DNA of 64,000 bases, taken from the NCBI RefSeq assembly GCF_025698545.1, contig NC_068576.1, forward strand, positions 49,035,890-49,099,889, read 5' to 3'. Shown here piece by piece: positions 23,691 to 36,317 of this stretch. This DNA is from Gossypium raimondii. Its lineage: Eukaryota > Streptophyta > Magnoliopsida > Malvales > Malvaceae. How positions within the stretch are numbered: position 1 is the first letter of the stretch; each line of letters starts with the position of its first letter. Both the position numbers and the translations under genes were made by a program. Below the pieces are notes generated by a model. That model did not search any database. It saw nothing but the letters and a program-made list of their open reading frames with translations, and was not told the DNA's origin.

Positions 23691-26600
23691 CATCTATTTC
23701 CCTAACATTGCCCTTTGCCACCTCTTACATGTCTCACCCAATCACTAAGAGAGGTTCTAGTTGTTTATTTATAAAATTTGTTTAATTTTTAGATTTATGA
23801 TCAAATTTATAAAATACATAAATATTGGAGGGTTAGATTTATTATTACGCTAATGAAATAAAGTTCATGTAAACTTTTCGCCATTCATCTAACGGCAACT
23901 AATGAAAAAATAACTAAAATATTTAATTTTTCAAAATTAAACAATTATATCTAAAAATTAATAATTAAATGATCAAAATAAAGTCAAATATATAATTAAG
24001 CTACTATTCTTATAGCTTACTCATATTTTAGAGAAATGGTAAGGAAAGCTTGCTACAGTGAGCTTCCCATAAGCTCCTTTAATAATAAATAGAGTATTGA
24101 GTAATTTGGTAAAAAATAAAAGAAAAGGTTTTTTTTTTTTTTTATAATTTTTGGTACTCTCTTATAATTATTAGTAATTTTTCATAACTTTTGGTATACC
24201 TTGATAGTTTTTGGTATGTTTTTAAAATTAAGTTTTGGCCTAATAAAATTTTTTTTAAGGTATCCATTTGAGCGAGTCGAGTGATTAATCCTCCGCATTT
24301 GTAGGCTTATTAAAAAGGTAGATGCTGAACTATGAGTTTTAAAACTACTCTATATGCTGGCCATGAGTTTCAAAATTAAGTATTTTTTTGTTTGTTTGTT
24401 TGATACACCTTATAATTTTTTATATGCTTTCAAAATTAAATTTTGATATGAAAAATCAATTTTTGGTATAAAAATACCATTTTTACATACTAAAAAATTT
24501 AATTATATATATAAGGATAAATAAATAAATATTGAAAATTACATAAATAAAACAAACCACTATTTCATACTCCCTCAAATTAAAGGAAAATCCTAATATA
24601 ATAATCCTAAAATAACAAAAAAACATAATATAATATAATAAATACCCTTCAAGGAAAATTCTAAGCGATTAAATTCAATATATATAAATTTATCCTTACA
24701 TATAAAAAGTTATCGTAGCATGCAACAATAATATTATTAAAATATCAAATATTGGTTTGTCCTCCTAACAAAATTTCATAGTATGTCAAAACATAAATTT
24801 GAAAGTATATCAAAAATCAAGAAGTAGAAAATATTACTGGCTAATTCTAAAAGATTTGTTTTATTTATTTATTTTTAATATTTTAAGTTTTATTAATATA
24901 TAACAAATTTTATTAGTACTAAAAATAATAGTGACATTAAAATTATGAATAATATAATTATATTCCATTATCCAAAATGGCATCTAAATTATATTACGGT
25001 ATCCAAATTATCTATTAATTAAAAAATCTTTTAACAAATTATTTTGTCATACATGACATATTTAAATTAAAATTAATTTTAAAAATAGAATTAAATTAAA
25101 TTATATAAAACCAATTTTATAATTTTCATATTTTTATTCTCTCTCCTAGTGATTCTTTCTTTTTTTTTTAATGCATTTTTAACCATTTGACAAATTTTCT
25201 TTGCAACCATTTTTTCTTCTCAACTTCTTCCAAATATTTGAATTTAATGTTTTATTTGAGTTTCTTATTACAAAAGTTCATCCAACATTAACTATCCTAT
25301 ACTATACAAAGTATATAAAAAGAACAAAGAAAGTTACTTTAAGAAAAGAAAATTCTTAAGTTTTAAATTGGGATGAGAAATAAATCTAAATTGAGACTTA
25401 AAACGGAAAAAAGGTTGTTGGAATTTAGGTTTTGTCGCTAAAACAGGGTTTGAATAAATTTTTCAAAGAGTTTTAAATTTTTCGTCACCAAAGTTCTTGG
25501 GCGTGAACAAAAGAGTTGAATATGTTTTTACTTTTTTCTATAAGGAAATAATATTTAACTTTTTTTTAAAATTTTTTAAGTAAAAAATTATCACATGCCA
25601 CAAAATGATTAGCTAATTTTTTTTTTTAATGACCGGAGTAATTTGGCTAAGAGACACCATTTGTGACAAAAAAAAGTTTATGTGCCAACTTGGAAAAATA
25701 TATAAATTAGGTACTACTTTGGGTAATGAGTATAATTTGGGTGGCAAAAAAAAAAAAAGATACCAACTTAAAAAGTTTAATTTAGACATATTTTGTGATT
25801 AAGCTAAAAGAAGGAAATTGTTAGAGATTGTGTGACCCGAATCCTATCACTTGTTGAAAAAATAAATACAGTGACAAAATAAGGAGAATTATGGGGCTGT
25901 AGCCCACCACAAATCGCCACAGATCCCCATTAAGCACAAAATTGCGCCTCCGCAGTATGAACCATAAAGCACAAGTTGAATCCGTATAGAATCATTATTA
26001 TTTTTATTTGACTTTGGTTAAAATAAAGTAAGTAGATGTAGTCGAAACTTCTCTTATATGATTTGTTTTTTAACATTAGTAAATTTTTCTTCCTCAGTCT
26101 GTGTTTATTTTTTTAAAGAGTTTTCACTTAAAATCTTTATTTTATGATAGTTATACTACCTACATTACAACAAAAACATTAATAGTTATCAATGGCAAAT
26201 GATTTAAAGTATAATTTTATATGAGAAAAAAACCCTAAAAGTAATAGTTATTGGTGAGTCCAGATTCTAATAGAAAATTAAAAACTAGTGTCGGTAAAGC
26301 CAAAATATCTTGTATTAAAATGAGACACATTGTCCATGACATAATTTCTACCTAATTGCAAAATTATATACCATAGTGGTCCACATTTTGGTGTAAAATG
26401 ATTAGAAATAATTGGCACAAAAATTAATATTAAATAAATAATAAGAAAATTAGGAATAAATAGCTAAGGTTTGGTGGTTGGGTGCTGGGGCCATTCAACA
26501 ATACAAATTCTAATTGGAGAAAAACGAAACAAAGAACACCCAGAAACGTCTCCTTTAGTCCTTTTGGCTTTTACTACTTAGCAAGTCATTTGAATTCTGT

Positions 26601-26960
26601 GCACCGACAGTACCTGCATTTACCATTAACCCCAACCCCATGATAATATATAATAATTATTTTAAATGCAATTAATAATCTAATTTTTCGTTTTCTTTTA
26701 TGAGTTTATGTCCCACTTGCTTTTATTCCCATTTCCATATTTAAATGTTCAGCCGTTCCATTCCAATGTTGCCCCCCCTATTTTGTATCGTGACAATTAC
26801 ACAATGGAGGTTAAGAGAGTAAATTACATTATTTAATAATTGAAGTAAAGATAGGGGCAGGATGGTGATTTGAGTGTGTGCATGTGGTTAACGAACGAGT
26901 AATAACCGACAGCTTGCACCCATATGGATGGAGCATGTACCTCTCTGTCTCAGACTCTGT
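23691..26960. other. AT-rich intergenic DNA upstream of COBRA, no gene seen
   Basis: Long AT-rich stretches with poly-T and poly-A runs and no protein-like frame. Faint inverted similarity between about 24955-25020 and 25680-25790 hints at an old MITE, but ends could not be defined. The last kilobase is less AT-rich and presumably holds the COBRA promoter. Confidence 0.5.
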
Positions 26961-26973
26961 ACTAAATTGCTTT

Positions 26974-26980
26974 TATAAGC
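26974..26980 (+). promoter_or_regulatory. Candidate TATA box of the COBRA gene
   Basis: TATAAGC lies about 130 bp before the ATG at 27108, followed by a CT-rich leader with CTCTCTC near 27003. Position and context fit a core promoter; not proven. Confidence 0.4.
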
Positions 26981-27107
26981 TTCACTTGCAACTCAACAGC
27001 TGACCTCTCTCTTCTCCATTTGATGTGAGAAGGATCTTTCTTTCTTTATTCTGCACATCTTAACCTTAACCACATCATAAGATAGAGATCTCTTAAACGA
27101 TCGAGTT

Positions 27108-30100
27108 ATGGAGACTGTCTTTTCAGCAGCAAGTAGATCCATTTCCAAGCTCATTAGCTTCACCGCTTTGCTTCTTTTCTTGTTTTCCTGCTCTACTTTC
27201 ACTTCTACTGGTAAGTTTCCACTTCTACTTCAATCTGGTTCTTTATTTACTTCAAGATAGTTGGAGCTTGAATGTTTTTTCATTGTTTTAGTTTTGGAAT
27301 CTGACTTTTGTTGATATAAAAAGGCAAATTGGGTTGCTGAGATTAGTTTCAAAACTTGATTTTCTTGTTTCTTTATACAATGTGTTTATTGGATTTGGAA
27401 ACCTTAATTCAATTATATCTCATTTTGGCTTTTGTTCTAAATTTAAAACCTTCTTCCTCAGTGAATGGATAAGCTACTTTTTTTTCTTTCCTTTTAATCA
27501 GTTTGGTATTTGTTTAATTTCCCAAAGAGGAAAATCTAGGCATACTGACTGAAAGATCGTTTTTTTTAAACATTTACCGTCCTCATTCTTGCTAAAATAG
27601 CTTGCTCAATTTGGGTTTTTTTTTTTTTTAGTAACGAAGAGAGGAAAGAAAGGACTAAAACAGATGTGAACACAAGATTTATGTGGTTTTACCAACTGAA
27701 TAAGAGAAAAAAGTCTACTTAGGATTGGAGATCTGTGAGGTGTGATAAAATTTTACGCTGTTTTTTTTTTCTGAACATAGAGATGACCAAAGTTGACCCA
27801 ACAAAGATTTTGAGATTTAGTATCATAATGCAAGATATAATTATTGAAGCTTAAAATTGAAGTCTCCATCATTAAAATCATAACTCTAATACACACACAC
27901 AAAAAAGAAGGATGCCATCTATTTCTTTTATGGTGTACCAATGGAACCATGGAACTGCTTAACATCTATGCCATTAGCCTATCTTAGCATTTCAGAATCT
28001 AACTTCTCATTTGGATCCTATATGTGTCCAGAAATTGCGACAAGTACTAAGTACTAAGTAGTGCTAGACAGGCTGAAAGGGCAAACTGCTATTGATTTGC
28101 AAACTTCATCTTTCTCGTGTTCATTTTGGATTTGTGATCCAGTTCCAGACCTAAATTATCAATGGTTTTTTGTTTGAAATTCAATGCCTTAAGTGTCTTG
28201 TAAATTAAAGTTTTGAGATCTTTTCTTGGTTGTTTCTGCAGAAGCTTATGATGCGCTTGATCCAACTGGCAATATCACTATCAAATGGGACGTAATAAGT
28301 TGGACCCCAGATGGCTATGTTGTAAGTTTTACCGAGGGTCCATTTTCTTTTACATACAAAAGACTAATGACTTCAACATTGAAAGGAGCATCTACTTTCT
28401 ACCAGAAGTTTAAAGATCAAAGCATTCTTTTTACTTTTTCTCTGTTTGCTCTAATTTAAAGTTCTTCAAAAGACATCACTTATACATACATATTTACTTG
28501 CGTCTTGTATACAACTGCCTTTTAAAGTATGGAACAATTGATGCCATGTCGCTGTTTCTTGTTTTCCCTTTTCTTTTGGAAGCACACTAAAAGTATATAC
28601 TCTTATTCAACACTTATAGAACTTATAACACTTAGGCTGAAATTTTACCAATTCAGCATTGCAGTTCCATTATTTTTCATTTTGAAGTTAAAAAGGTGTT
28701 ATTTTGCTTCATATGATTTATAATATTATTTATCCTCCTTGTGAATTTGGCAGGCTGTTGTTACAATGTACAATTTCCAACAGTATCGCCATATTCAGGC
28801 ACCTGGTTGGACATTGGGGTGGACATGGGCCAAAAAGGAAGTAATCTGGAGCATGATGGGAAGCCAAACCACGGAACAAGGGGATTGTTCAAAATACAAA
28901 GGAAACGTCCCTCATTGCTGTAAAAAGGATCCCACAGTTGTGGATTTATTGCCTGGAACTCCTTATAACCAGCAGATTGCAAATTGCTGCAAAGGCGGGG
29001 TATTAAATTCATGGGTTCAAGACCCGGCCAATGCAGCAAGCTCATTTCAGGTTAGTGTGGGCGCTGCAGGAACAACGAACAAAACTGTGAGAGTGCCTAG
29101 AAACTTTACCCTGAAAGCACCAGGTCCAGGATATACTTGTGGGCCTGCCAAGATTGTGAAACCCACTAAATTCATAACGGCTGATAAAAGGAGAATAACT
29201 CAAGCTATGAGTAAGTTACTTGCTAAGCTCATGTTCTGCTCTTGTAGTAATCAAGTCAGATATGTCCCCTTTTTGGCATGTTTTATAGATTTTTCATTGA
29301 GCAACACGTTACTAACTCTCATTTCAGTAATATCTACAAGCTTACATACGTGCTTCACTTGTATATCTGCTGTGAGACAATTTTAAAACTTATATGATGT
29401 TATGTTCTCAATATGAATGTACATAAAAAAGTATCGAACTAAAGTACTAAAGCTTGATAATTAAGTGAGATAAGATATTTTTTGTTAGTAATAAGTCAGC
29501 ATGAAGGAATGAGAATTTAAGTCTCATCTTATCTGCGAATAATTGCAGTGACATGGAATGTTACATGCACATATTCCCAATTTCTGGCTCAAAAGACTCC
29601 TACATGTTGCGTCTCGCTCTCTTCCTTCTATAATAACACTATCGTGAATTGCCCGACATGTGCTTGTGGCTGTCAGAATAACTCAACTGAATCTGGGAGT
29701 TGTGTAAGGTAAGTTTCTCAATTTTCTGTCCTTCCCTCTAGTTGTCCTTTTACATTTAGCAGTCGTATTTATTTTCTTGTTGATGACACTTTCCAGCGAA
29801 AGGTCTTCACATTTAGCTTCAGCTGTTCCGGGCAAATCTACCAATGCACCACCTCTGCTTCAGTGTACGAGCCATATGTGTCCAGTTCGAATTCACTGGC
29901 ATGTTAAGCTCAACTACAAGGAATACTGGCGTGTGAAGATCACAATCACCAATTTCAATTACGCATTGAACTACAGTCAGTGGAATCTAGTTGTGCAACA
30001 CCCCAACTTTGACAATCTTACACAACTTTTCAGCTTCAATTACAAACCATTAACTCCTTATGCTGGCTTAAGTAAGTCTATGTTTGCCATTAATTATTTC

Positions 30101-30502
30101 TTTGCAGTAGCTGCATTTTGTTTTCCAGAATCTGTGCATTGTTTCAGTTATATGCTAATATATGCTTTTCGACCATGAACTGAAACTATAATAAACTTTT
30201 CTTTTGCAGATGATACTGCCATGTTATGGGGACTTAAGTTTTATAATGATTTCCTCAACGAAGCCGGTCCTCTTGGGAATGTGCAGTCAGAACTATTATT
30301 CAGAAAAGATGCATCAACTTTTACTTTTGAAAAGGGATGGGCTTTTCCACGGAGAATATATTTCAATGGTGATAACTGTGTCATGCCACCTCCCGATGCC
30401 TACCCTTGGTTGCCGAATACTGGTTTGAAGCCAGTTATCTCTCTGTTTCAGCCAGTCATGACGATCTTGGCATCATGTGTTTTCTTATGGGCTAATATGT
30501 GA
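27108..30502 (+). CDS. COBRA-family GPI-anchored protein, COB/COBL1 type
   Basis: Six exons: 27108-27210, 28242-28321, 28754-29210, 29549-29708, 29797-30071 and 30210-30502. All junctions are GT-AG and in phase, giving 455 residues, the usual COBRA length. An N-terminal signal peptide (LISFTALLLFLFSC) is followed by the conserved start of the mature protein, YDALDPTGNITIKWDV. Next come the cellulose-binding-like region with GWTLGWTWAKKEVIW, the cysteine-rich segment with the family motif CCVS and CPTCACGC, then LQCTSHMCP and YWRVKITITNFN. The hydrophobic C-terminus (VISLFQPVMTILASCVFL) after PWLPNTG is a GPI-anchor signal. COBRA acts at the outer plasma-membrane face in orienting cellulose microfibrils during anisotropic expansion. 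Assignment to COB or COBL1 rather than COBL2 is by resemblance only. Confidence 0.94.
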
Positions 30503-31083
30503 TGAATGCTGTCTGCGGAAACCGCTAAAACTATTTGTTCGACATCCTGCAATTTGCATCTGATTTCATATTATCACACTGAAGCTTTTGGTGATCGATT
30601 CAATGGTGTTGGAATAGTTTGGTGCGGCAATGTAACACGCTAAAGAGTGGATCAAGGTGCACAATCTCTGGTCCCTATAGCATGTGGTGTATTATTTATA
30701 TGTTGGGGTTTGTAATTTACACCATTTCTTTTTGGAGTTAACTGCTTTGTTGTATGTTTCATTCACATCATACACATGATCGATTTATTTGTAGAATATC
30801 CTTGAACAAGTTTATAGCATTGTATTCAGGAACATCTCTGAGAAATTATAGTGATATATTGTTTGTTTTGTTCCAATTGAGACATGCACCATGATGCATT
30901 GATGCAGCTCAAAAGCAATTGTATTTAGTTCACATTTTTTTTCCAACTACTATAACAAATTGTCCATCCGGACTTGATCTGTAAGCTTCTAGAAATCATC
31001 CCAACAAAGCTCTATGGTAAACAAACCACTCTTCTTTATGTGTTGTAATAGTTTCTTAGAATCTTCTTCTCTGCATGCGATCT
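30503..31083. other. Shared 3' flank between two convergent COBRA genes
   Basis: Only 581 bases separate the stop codons of the two convergent genes. The 3' untranslated regions of both must lie here and may overlap. No other gene is seen. Confidence 0.6.
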
Positions 31084-32964
31084 CTAAAGGGTCAAAATAA
31101 ACATAAGGAGTGATAACATCATTGCCGATACTGCAATCGAATTTATTTTGGCAGAGTTTGGTAGAAAAGGGTAGGTATCTGGAGGTGGCAGCAAGCATTC
31201 ATCGCCGTTAAAGTAGACTTTCCGAGGAAATGCCCACCCCTGCTTGAAGGTAAATGTATCCTTGTTTTTCCCAAGGAGCACCTCTGACTGAACATTTCCT
31301 TGAGGCATGCTTGCATTAATAGGTCATTGTAGAATTTCATGCCATAAAACATGCCTGTATCGTCTGCATCAATCAAGGTGTTAATGAGTGAGTCTGGGTT
31401 TCGATAATGCTTTGCCAGGTTAGTTCTGCAAGAGTTTCATTAAAGAGAAATGAGTTTCAGGCACTCACTTATGGATTCATAGGGCACCAGAGGCTTGTAA
31501 TCGAAACTGAAGACTTGGGTGACGGAATTGAGATTTGGATGCTGTGCAACAAGTGTCCACTGTGTGTAGTTCATGCGGTAATTAAAATTCATGATGGCGA
31601 TCTTCACACGCCAGTAGTCCTTGTAGTTTAATTTAACATGCCAATGCACCCTAATAGGGCACATATGATGTGTGCATTGCAGCAATGGTGCATTGTCTTT
31701 CCTTGGAGTGTTTATCCCTTTCCTATGTGCCTGCTTTGAATCACTCCTGCAAAATCGAGCTATAATGAGCTTTGAGCACCAGGAATGAAATTATCGTCCA
31801 GATTTATAATGTAAACACTTGAATATAGAGATCCAGCGAGAGGCTTACATAACACAGTTGTTTTTGTTCTGGCATCCGCAAGCACAAGTAGGGCAAGGTG
31901 TGATAGTCTCGTTATAAAAAGACGAGAACGAAACACAACAACTCGGGTTCCTTGAGGCGAGATATTGTGAATAAGTGCATGTCACATTCCATGTCACTGC
32001 ATTACAATGGAAAACATTTAGACGACTGTGGAGAATTCGGTAGAGAGTTGCATTTGCAGGTGAAAAAATGCTTACTCAATGCCTGAGTTTTTCTCCTACG
32101 ATCGGGTGTGAGGTAGACTGTGGAAGGCACGACTTTAGCAGGTCCGCAAGTGTAGCCTAGTCCTTGACCGAGCAAATTGAAATTTTTGGGAAGTTTAACC
32201 GTCTTATTCGAAGTTCCTGCAAGTCCGACACTCACTTGAAAGGCTGAGACGGAACCTGTAGGATCTTGTCCCCAAGCAGACATGACGCCGGCCTTACAAC
32301 AATTGGAGAACTGCTGGTTGTAAGGAACTCCAGGGAGCAAATCAACCACTATAGGATTTTTCTTACAACAGTGAGGTACATTTCCTTTGAACTTGGAACA
32401 GTCTCCTTGCTCAGTAGTTTGAGCCCCTACCATGGACCATATCACTTCTTTCTTAGCCCATTGCCACCCTAGGGTCCATCCAGGGTTCATGATGCTACGA
32501 TACATTTGGAAGTTGCTCATCGTCACCGCAGCCTGTTAGAACACAAAGATCAATATAGACCATGATCAAGGCCTCTCCCTTCAGCCTAGTAGCATAAACA
32601 CAAAGATCGATACTCCTATTTGAAACTAGCAGCATAATCACTCAAAACCAAGTTACATAGGCGAGAAGCAAGTCTTCTTCCACAATTTGTTACTAAAAAT
32701 CAATATAAAGAAAATCACAAGCTGACATGTTAAAGAAACCCACCACATAGCCATCTGCTGTCCAAGAGACAATATCCCATTTTATTGTTATATTTCCAGT
32801 TGGATCCAATGGATCAAATGCATCTAAAAACATCAAATAAAAATTAGAAATCAGTGGTAACAAAAATAGATCAAACATGAAGTTTTGTTTTTTGTAGCAG
32901 GAACTTTACCAGCATTAGGAAGCATTAGAAGAAACACAACGACCAGAATACATATGGACTTCAT
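31084..32964 (-). CDS. COBL4: COBRA-like protein, COBL4/IRX6 type, frameshifted in the last exon
   Basis: Six minus-strand exons: 32964-32910, 32823-32744, 32532-32076, 31996-31849, 31746-31469 and 31363-31084. Exons 2 and 3 have the same lengths (80 and 457 nt) as in the + copy, confirming common origin. I chose the ATG at 32964 because MKSICILVVVFLLML is a clean signal peptide; in-frame ATGs at 33030 and 33051 would add a charged extension. Conserved segments include GWTLGWQWAKKEVIW, CCVS, CPTCACGC and LQCTHHMCP. In the last exon the frame shifts by one base near 31305-31318. The exons total 1298 nt where 1299 would be in frame. As it stands, translation ends at 31143 and loses the GPI signal, which is encoded in the other frame (SAMMLSLLMFILTL). 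COBL4/IRX6 serves secondary-wall cellulose deposition. Either an allele defect or an assembly error. Confidence 0.87.
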
Positions 32965-33662
32965 TCCTGGAAATAAGCAGCATTTCCGACACCCATAATA
33001 ACGTGTTTGGGTAGATTGATTGAATCTCATTTCTTCGATTGAAGTCTCCAAAACTTCAGAGCAAAGAACTCAAAGGAGAGAGTGGTTTGTAAGTTGTGTT
33101 TGTATTACTGCATTGTGTTAAATAAAGGTAAGGGAAAAAGTCTAATAATATTGGCAATGAATGAAGCTTGGAAAATGTCTTACCAACTGGTTGTTAACAT
33201 TTCATGGGATATTTAAGTTTTAATTTGAAACACGAACACACACAAAAGGTATAGTTGTCTGTATTTTGAAGCAAAACTTTAAGCAAGGAATGATGGCAAA
33301 GCTGACTGGAAATTTTGAGAGTTAAGGAGCAGCAGAAGTGTTCAAAGATTATTCAAGCTTTCAGTGCATTGCTGCTATGCCAAGAATCTGGATATTTCCC
33401 TGTTGTACCCTATTCCTTTTAAAGATCCATCTTCATTCCCTTTTCTTACTATCCTCGGCTTAAAATCAAATTTCCATTAAAAAGTCATAACGAAAAAACC
33501 AGTAGTAATACAAATATGACAGTAAGATAACACGTCAAAAATTTTATAAAAATTTATGTAACATTTTAAAAATGATTTATGACAAAAAAAAAAAAAAGGT
33601 AACAGGAAACTGTAGGGTTTGAAAGGATTGGATTTGGCGTCAAGAGGCTGGGGGAGCAAGGC
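32965..33662. other. 5' flank of the COBL4-like gene
   Basis: Upstream region (minus strand) of the COBL4-type gene. The minus-strand leader near 33060-33120 is followed by a TTTATTTAAC stretch that could be a weak TATA-type element. No other gene seen. Confidence 0.4.
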
Positions 33663-33796
33663 AAATTAAAGATACAAGGTAGTGAATCTGATATCTCAGC
33701 TCATTTTCAGAGAAAACAAAATTAAAGATATAAGTTAGTGAATCTGATATCTCAGCTCATTTTTACAGAAAACAAAATTAAAGATATAAGGTAGCT
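33663..33796. repeat. Direct tandem repeat, about 2.3 copies of a 55-58 bp unit
   Basis: The stretch beginning AAATTAAAGATA(C/T)AAGGTAG, with GAATCTGATATCTCAGCTC, occurs twice in full (from about 33663 and 33719) and once in part (from about 33775). Copies are nearly identical. It lies about 0.7 kb upstream of the COBL4-type start codon. Confidence 0.85.
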
Positions 33797-34179
33797 CTCT
33801 TGTACGTTATATCCATTATTATTTCTTCCGAATAACCTTTTCACTATATCTATGTAGGGAACCATAATCTGAATGCTCTTACATTATGGGTTGGATTGAG
33901 TTGAGGCTTCCTAAAATTAGACACCTTCATGCTCTTTGCAACAAGTCATGGCAAGTTATAGTTTCACATATAAGTCGTGATCGGAATAGTTGCGCGGACT
34001 GTATGGCACGTATCCAGCGGAATTGACCATATTTTAGGCCCCTCCAGTGGCTGTTCCCGGGTGTCTACTACAAGACTATGCTGGTGCTGTAGATGAGTTA
34101 TAAATAAATTTATGTTAGCAACTGCTGGGAGAAATTATTGTTCCACTTTCTAACTTTGCTCAATCAACTTAAATCCAAC
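33797..34179. other. Spacer before the retrotransposon, no gene seen
   Basis: Single-copy-looking sequence without a plausible frame. Part of it may be the diverged upstream continuation of the duplicated segment described at 34180-34370. Confidence 0.4.
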
Positions 34180-34370
34180 CAGACTTGTTTAACAGGGATC
34201 GGGTTACTTTTCGGTCGGATATAGCCCAAGTGTCTGGGCCCTTATAAGGAGGCAAAACCCTTCAACTTGAAGGGTTGCATGGTTCCTCTAACTACACTGC
34301 TGGACATTTCCTTGAAATAACCAGCTTCTTCGAATAGTCGCTTATTGGCCTTGGCCACCCACAAATAGCA
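34180..34370. repeat. Left copy of a diverged duplicated segment flanking the retrotransposon
   Basis: AGACTTGTTTAACAGGGATC, TTTTCGGTCGGA, GGGTTGCATGG, ACATTTCCTTGAAATAAC and AGTCGCTTATTGGCCTTGG follow in the same order as similar words at 44548-44723. The copies are direct, lie on opposite sides of the gypsy element, and differ at many positions, so the duplication is older than the element. Confidence 0.65.
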
Positions 34371-34729
34371 GGAAATAATAATAAAACCCTTGTATAATGT
34401 ATATATATTGATAATGTGAGTTCGCTTCAAATATATTCTGGTTCAAATACTATCATGCGTGAGTTCTCTAACCTAATTGTTCATTGTTATGGTTTTTTCT
34501 TTTTGTACAAAAAGGAACAAATTAGGTAGATAACCGTAAGCATCAGTTTTCAAAAGAGGGGAAAGACTTTCTTTACATTAAACATGCACTTAAGTGACAT
34601 TCTTTTCCAACCTTGATGGGAGAGCCTTACAATCAGAAATAAAAGTTGAAAGTAAAAAATTAGCAAAGGAAGGCTTGCGTATCATCAATTTTAAGATGAC
34701 ACAAATGCTAACTCTGCCACTAGTATATG

Positions 34730-34734
34730 GTATA
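34730..34734. repeat. Left 5-bp target-site duplication of the gypsy element
   Basis: GTATA, matching 44243-44247 exactly. Confidence 0.85.
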
Positions 34735-35523
34735 TGATACGAGCCAAGGAGGTGACACTCAAGGGGTTGTTTTTCCTAGTGGTCCAATCACTCGAAGCAA
34801 GGCACGACAATTAAAATCAAAGATGAATGCTTTTGTCCAAGACTTTGTTGCTACAAATTTAATTCATCATGTTCGTGACATTGACAAATACGGGAATGCA
34901 ATTCACTGGACCAATCTTGGAATAGTGAAAGCCCATAAATTGGTGGATTAATCTTTTATGTATCTTATTATTATTATTATTTACTTAATTCTCATTGGTT
35001 GGGACACATCATTTATGAGTTAAGTAATTTTATTGGTTAGGTTATTATTTATTTATTTTCTTAGATAATTTTAAAGAATTTTATTAGGATTCAATTACTC
35101 TTTAAAGAGTTTTTATTCAATTACTCTTGTAATTTGCCTATAAATAGGCTTGTTTTCTACACATTGAAGGATATAAAAAAAGAGAGTATTTGTTTTCTTC
35201 CAAATTTGTGTGAGGCAAATTTTTGAGAGTAGAGTGATTCTTCTCTTACTATTTAGTTTGAAGTTTGTTACTTTCGAGGGTATTTCGGAGTTACAAATAT
35301 TCAAATTTCTTTCCCGTTCATCGGTGTTTCTAGAGGTTCTTCTTCTAGGGGTTTCGTAGGGAGCCGCTCAATTATTGGCGTTTTTGGTTGCAAGTTAACC
35401 AAGGGTTTCATAGGGCAAATCTATCCTTTTATTATTACTATTATTATTTAACTAATTTTATTTATTCTCGTTTTTATTTCTAATTTGTGTTTCTCTTGTG
35501 TCTAGATTCGGGGTTTCGCATCA
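34735..35523 (+). repeat. 5' LTR of the gypsy element (789 bp)
   Basis: Begins TGATACGAGCCAAGG and ends GGTTTCGCATCA. It matches 43467-44242 along its whole length apart from scattered substitutions, a one-base indel near 34889, and differences in ATT repeat number. A TATAAATAGG box lies at about 35139-35148. Confidence 0.92.
35138..35149 (+). promoter_or_regulatory. Candidate TATA box in the 5' LTR
   Basis: CCTATAAATAGG is a strong plant TATA motif within the LTR, and the same motif is present in the 3' LTR near 43865. It suits initiation of the genomic RNA. Confidence 0.6.
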
Positions 35524-35525
35524 GT

Positions 35526-35537
35526 TGGTATCAGTTT
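35526..35537 (+). other. Primer-binding site, initiator Met tRNA type
   Basis: TGGTATCAG starts two bases after the 5' LTR end. It matches the usual complement of the 3' end of initiator methionine tRNA used by most plant gypsy elements. Only the first nine bases match well; the rest (TTT) departs from the usual AGC. Confidence 0.75.
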
Positions 35538-36317
35538 TAGGCCATTTGGTGTTATTTTTGAAGCTAAAATCAAATCTGAAACGAGTCAAAATACCAAAAA
35601 CACTTTTCATCGGTTTTGTCGATTCTATTTTTTTTGAAGTTTGTGTTTATTCTCCTCTTATTCTTTAAAAAAAACAGCAAAAAGAAAAAGAAAAAAAGAA
35701 GAAGAAGCAAAAAAGCGCAAAAAAAAAACCGCAAAAAAAAAAGTTGCCTACCTTTCATACGTAGGTTTCTTCTTTTCCTATTATTGTTATTATTTTTTAT
35801 TTTTCCCAAAATTGAATTTCTTTTCCTTCATCTTTTCTTGACTCAAGTATAATTAAAGCTTCAATTTTTTTTTGAAAATCTTAAGACACCAAACGTTTCT
35901 GATTTTTGTTTTTTTTTAAATTAGGTAGAGTTTTCTTAAGTTTTCTTCTTATTAAAGCTTTTCTTTGACTCTAAAGTTAGGGATCGTTGCAGGTCTACGT
36001 TTTTTGTTTCTCTTACGCTTTCTAACACTTTGTTTCTTCTTGTGTTAGCAGATATTAAAGGCACGCACAATTCCTTCATCCGTGTAGCCTCCATTACAAA
36101 TTGCCTCATCAAGTTTATTGGCCTCTTAAAGCAATTAGGATCTTCATTGTTTCTTTGAAGTTTGCACCTCCGTTATTTGATCTTGATTAGTAACCCTCTC
36201 CTAACATATTTACAAGTTTTGAATCATTCAGAGAGTTATTCTTTTGAGAGCTAACGAGTGAGGTTATTATTATTTTTTCTTTCTTGTTCCTGTTTGTGTG
36301 ATTTTTTCACAGATACC
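35538..36317 (+). other. Untranslated leader of the gypsy element
   Basis: About 780 bases between the primer-binding site and the gag ATG. It has A-rich and T-rich tracts (about 35665-35740) that create low-complexity frames on both strands, none of them plausible genes. Confidence 0.6.

Noticed and set aside
35570-35852. Overlapping Lys- or Phe-rich ORFs on both strands
   Set aside because: Arise from A and T tracts in the retrotransposon leader.
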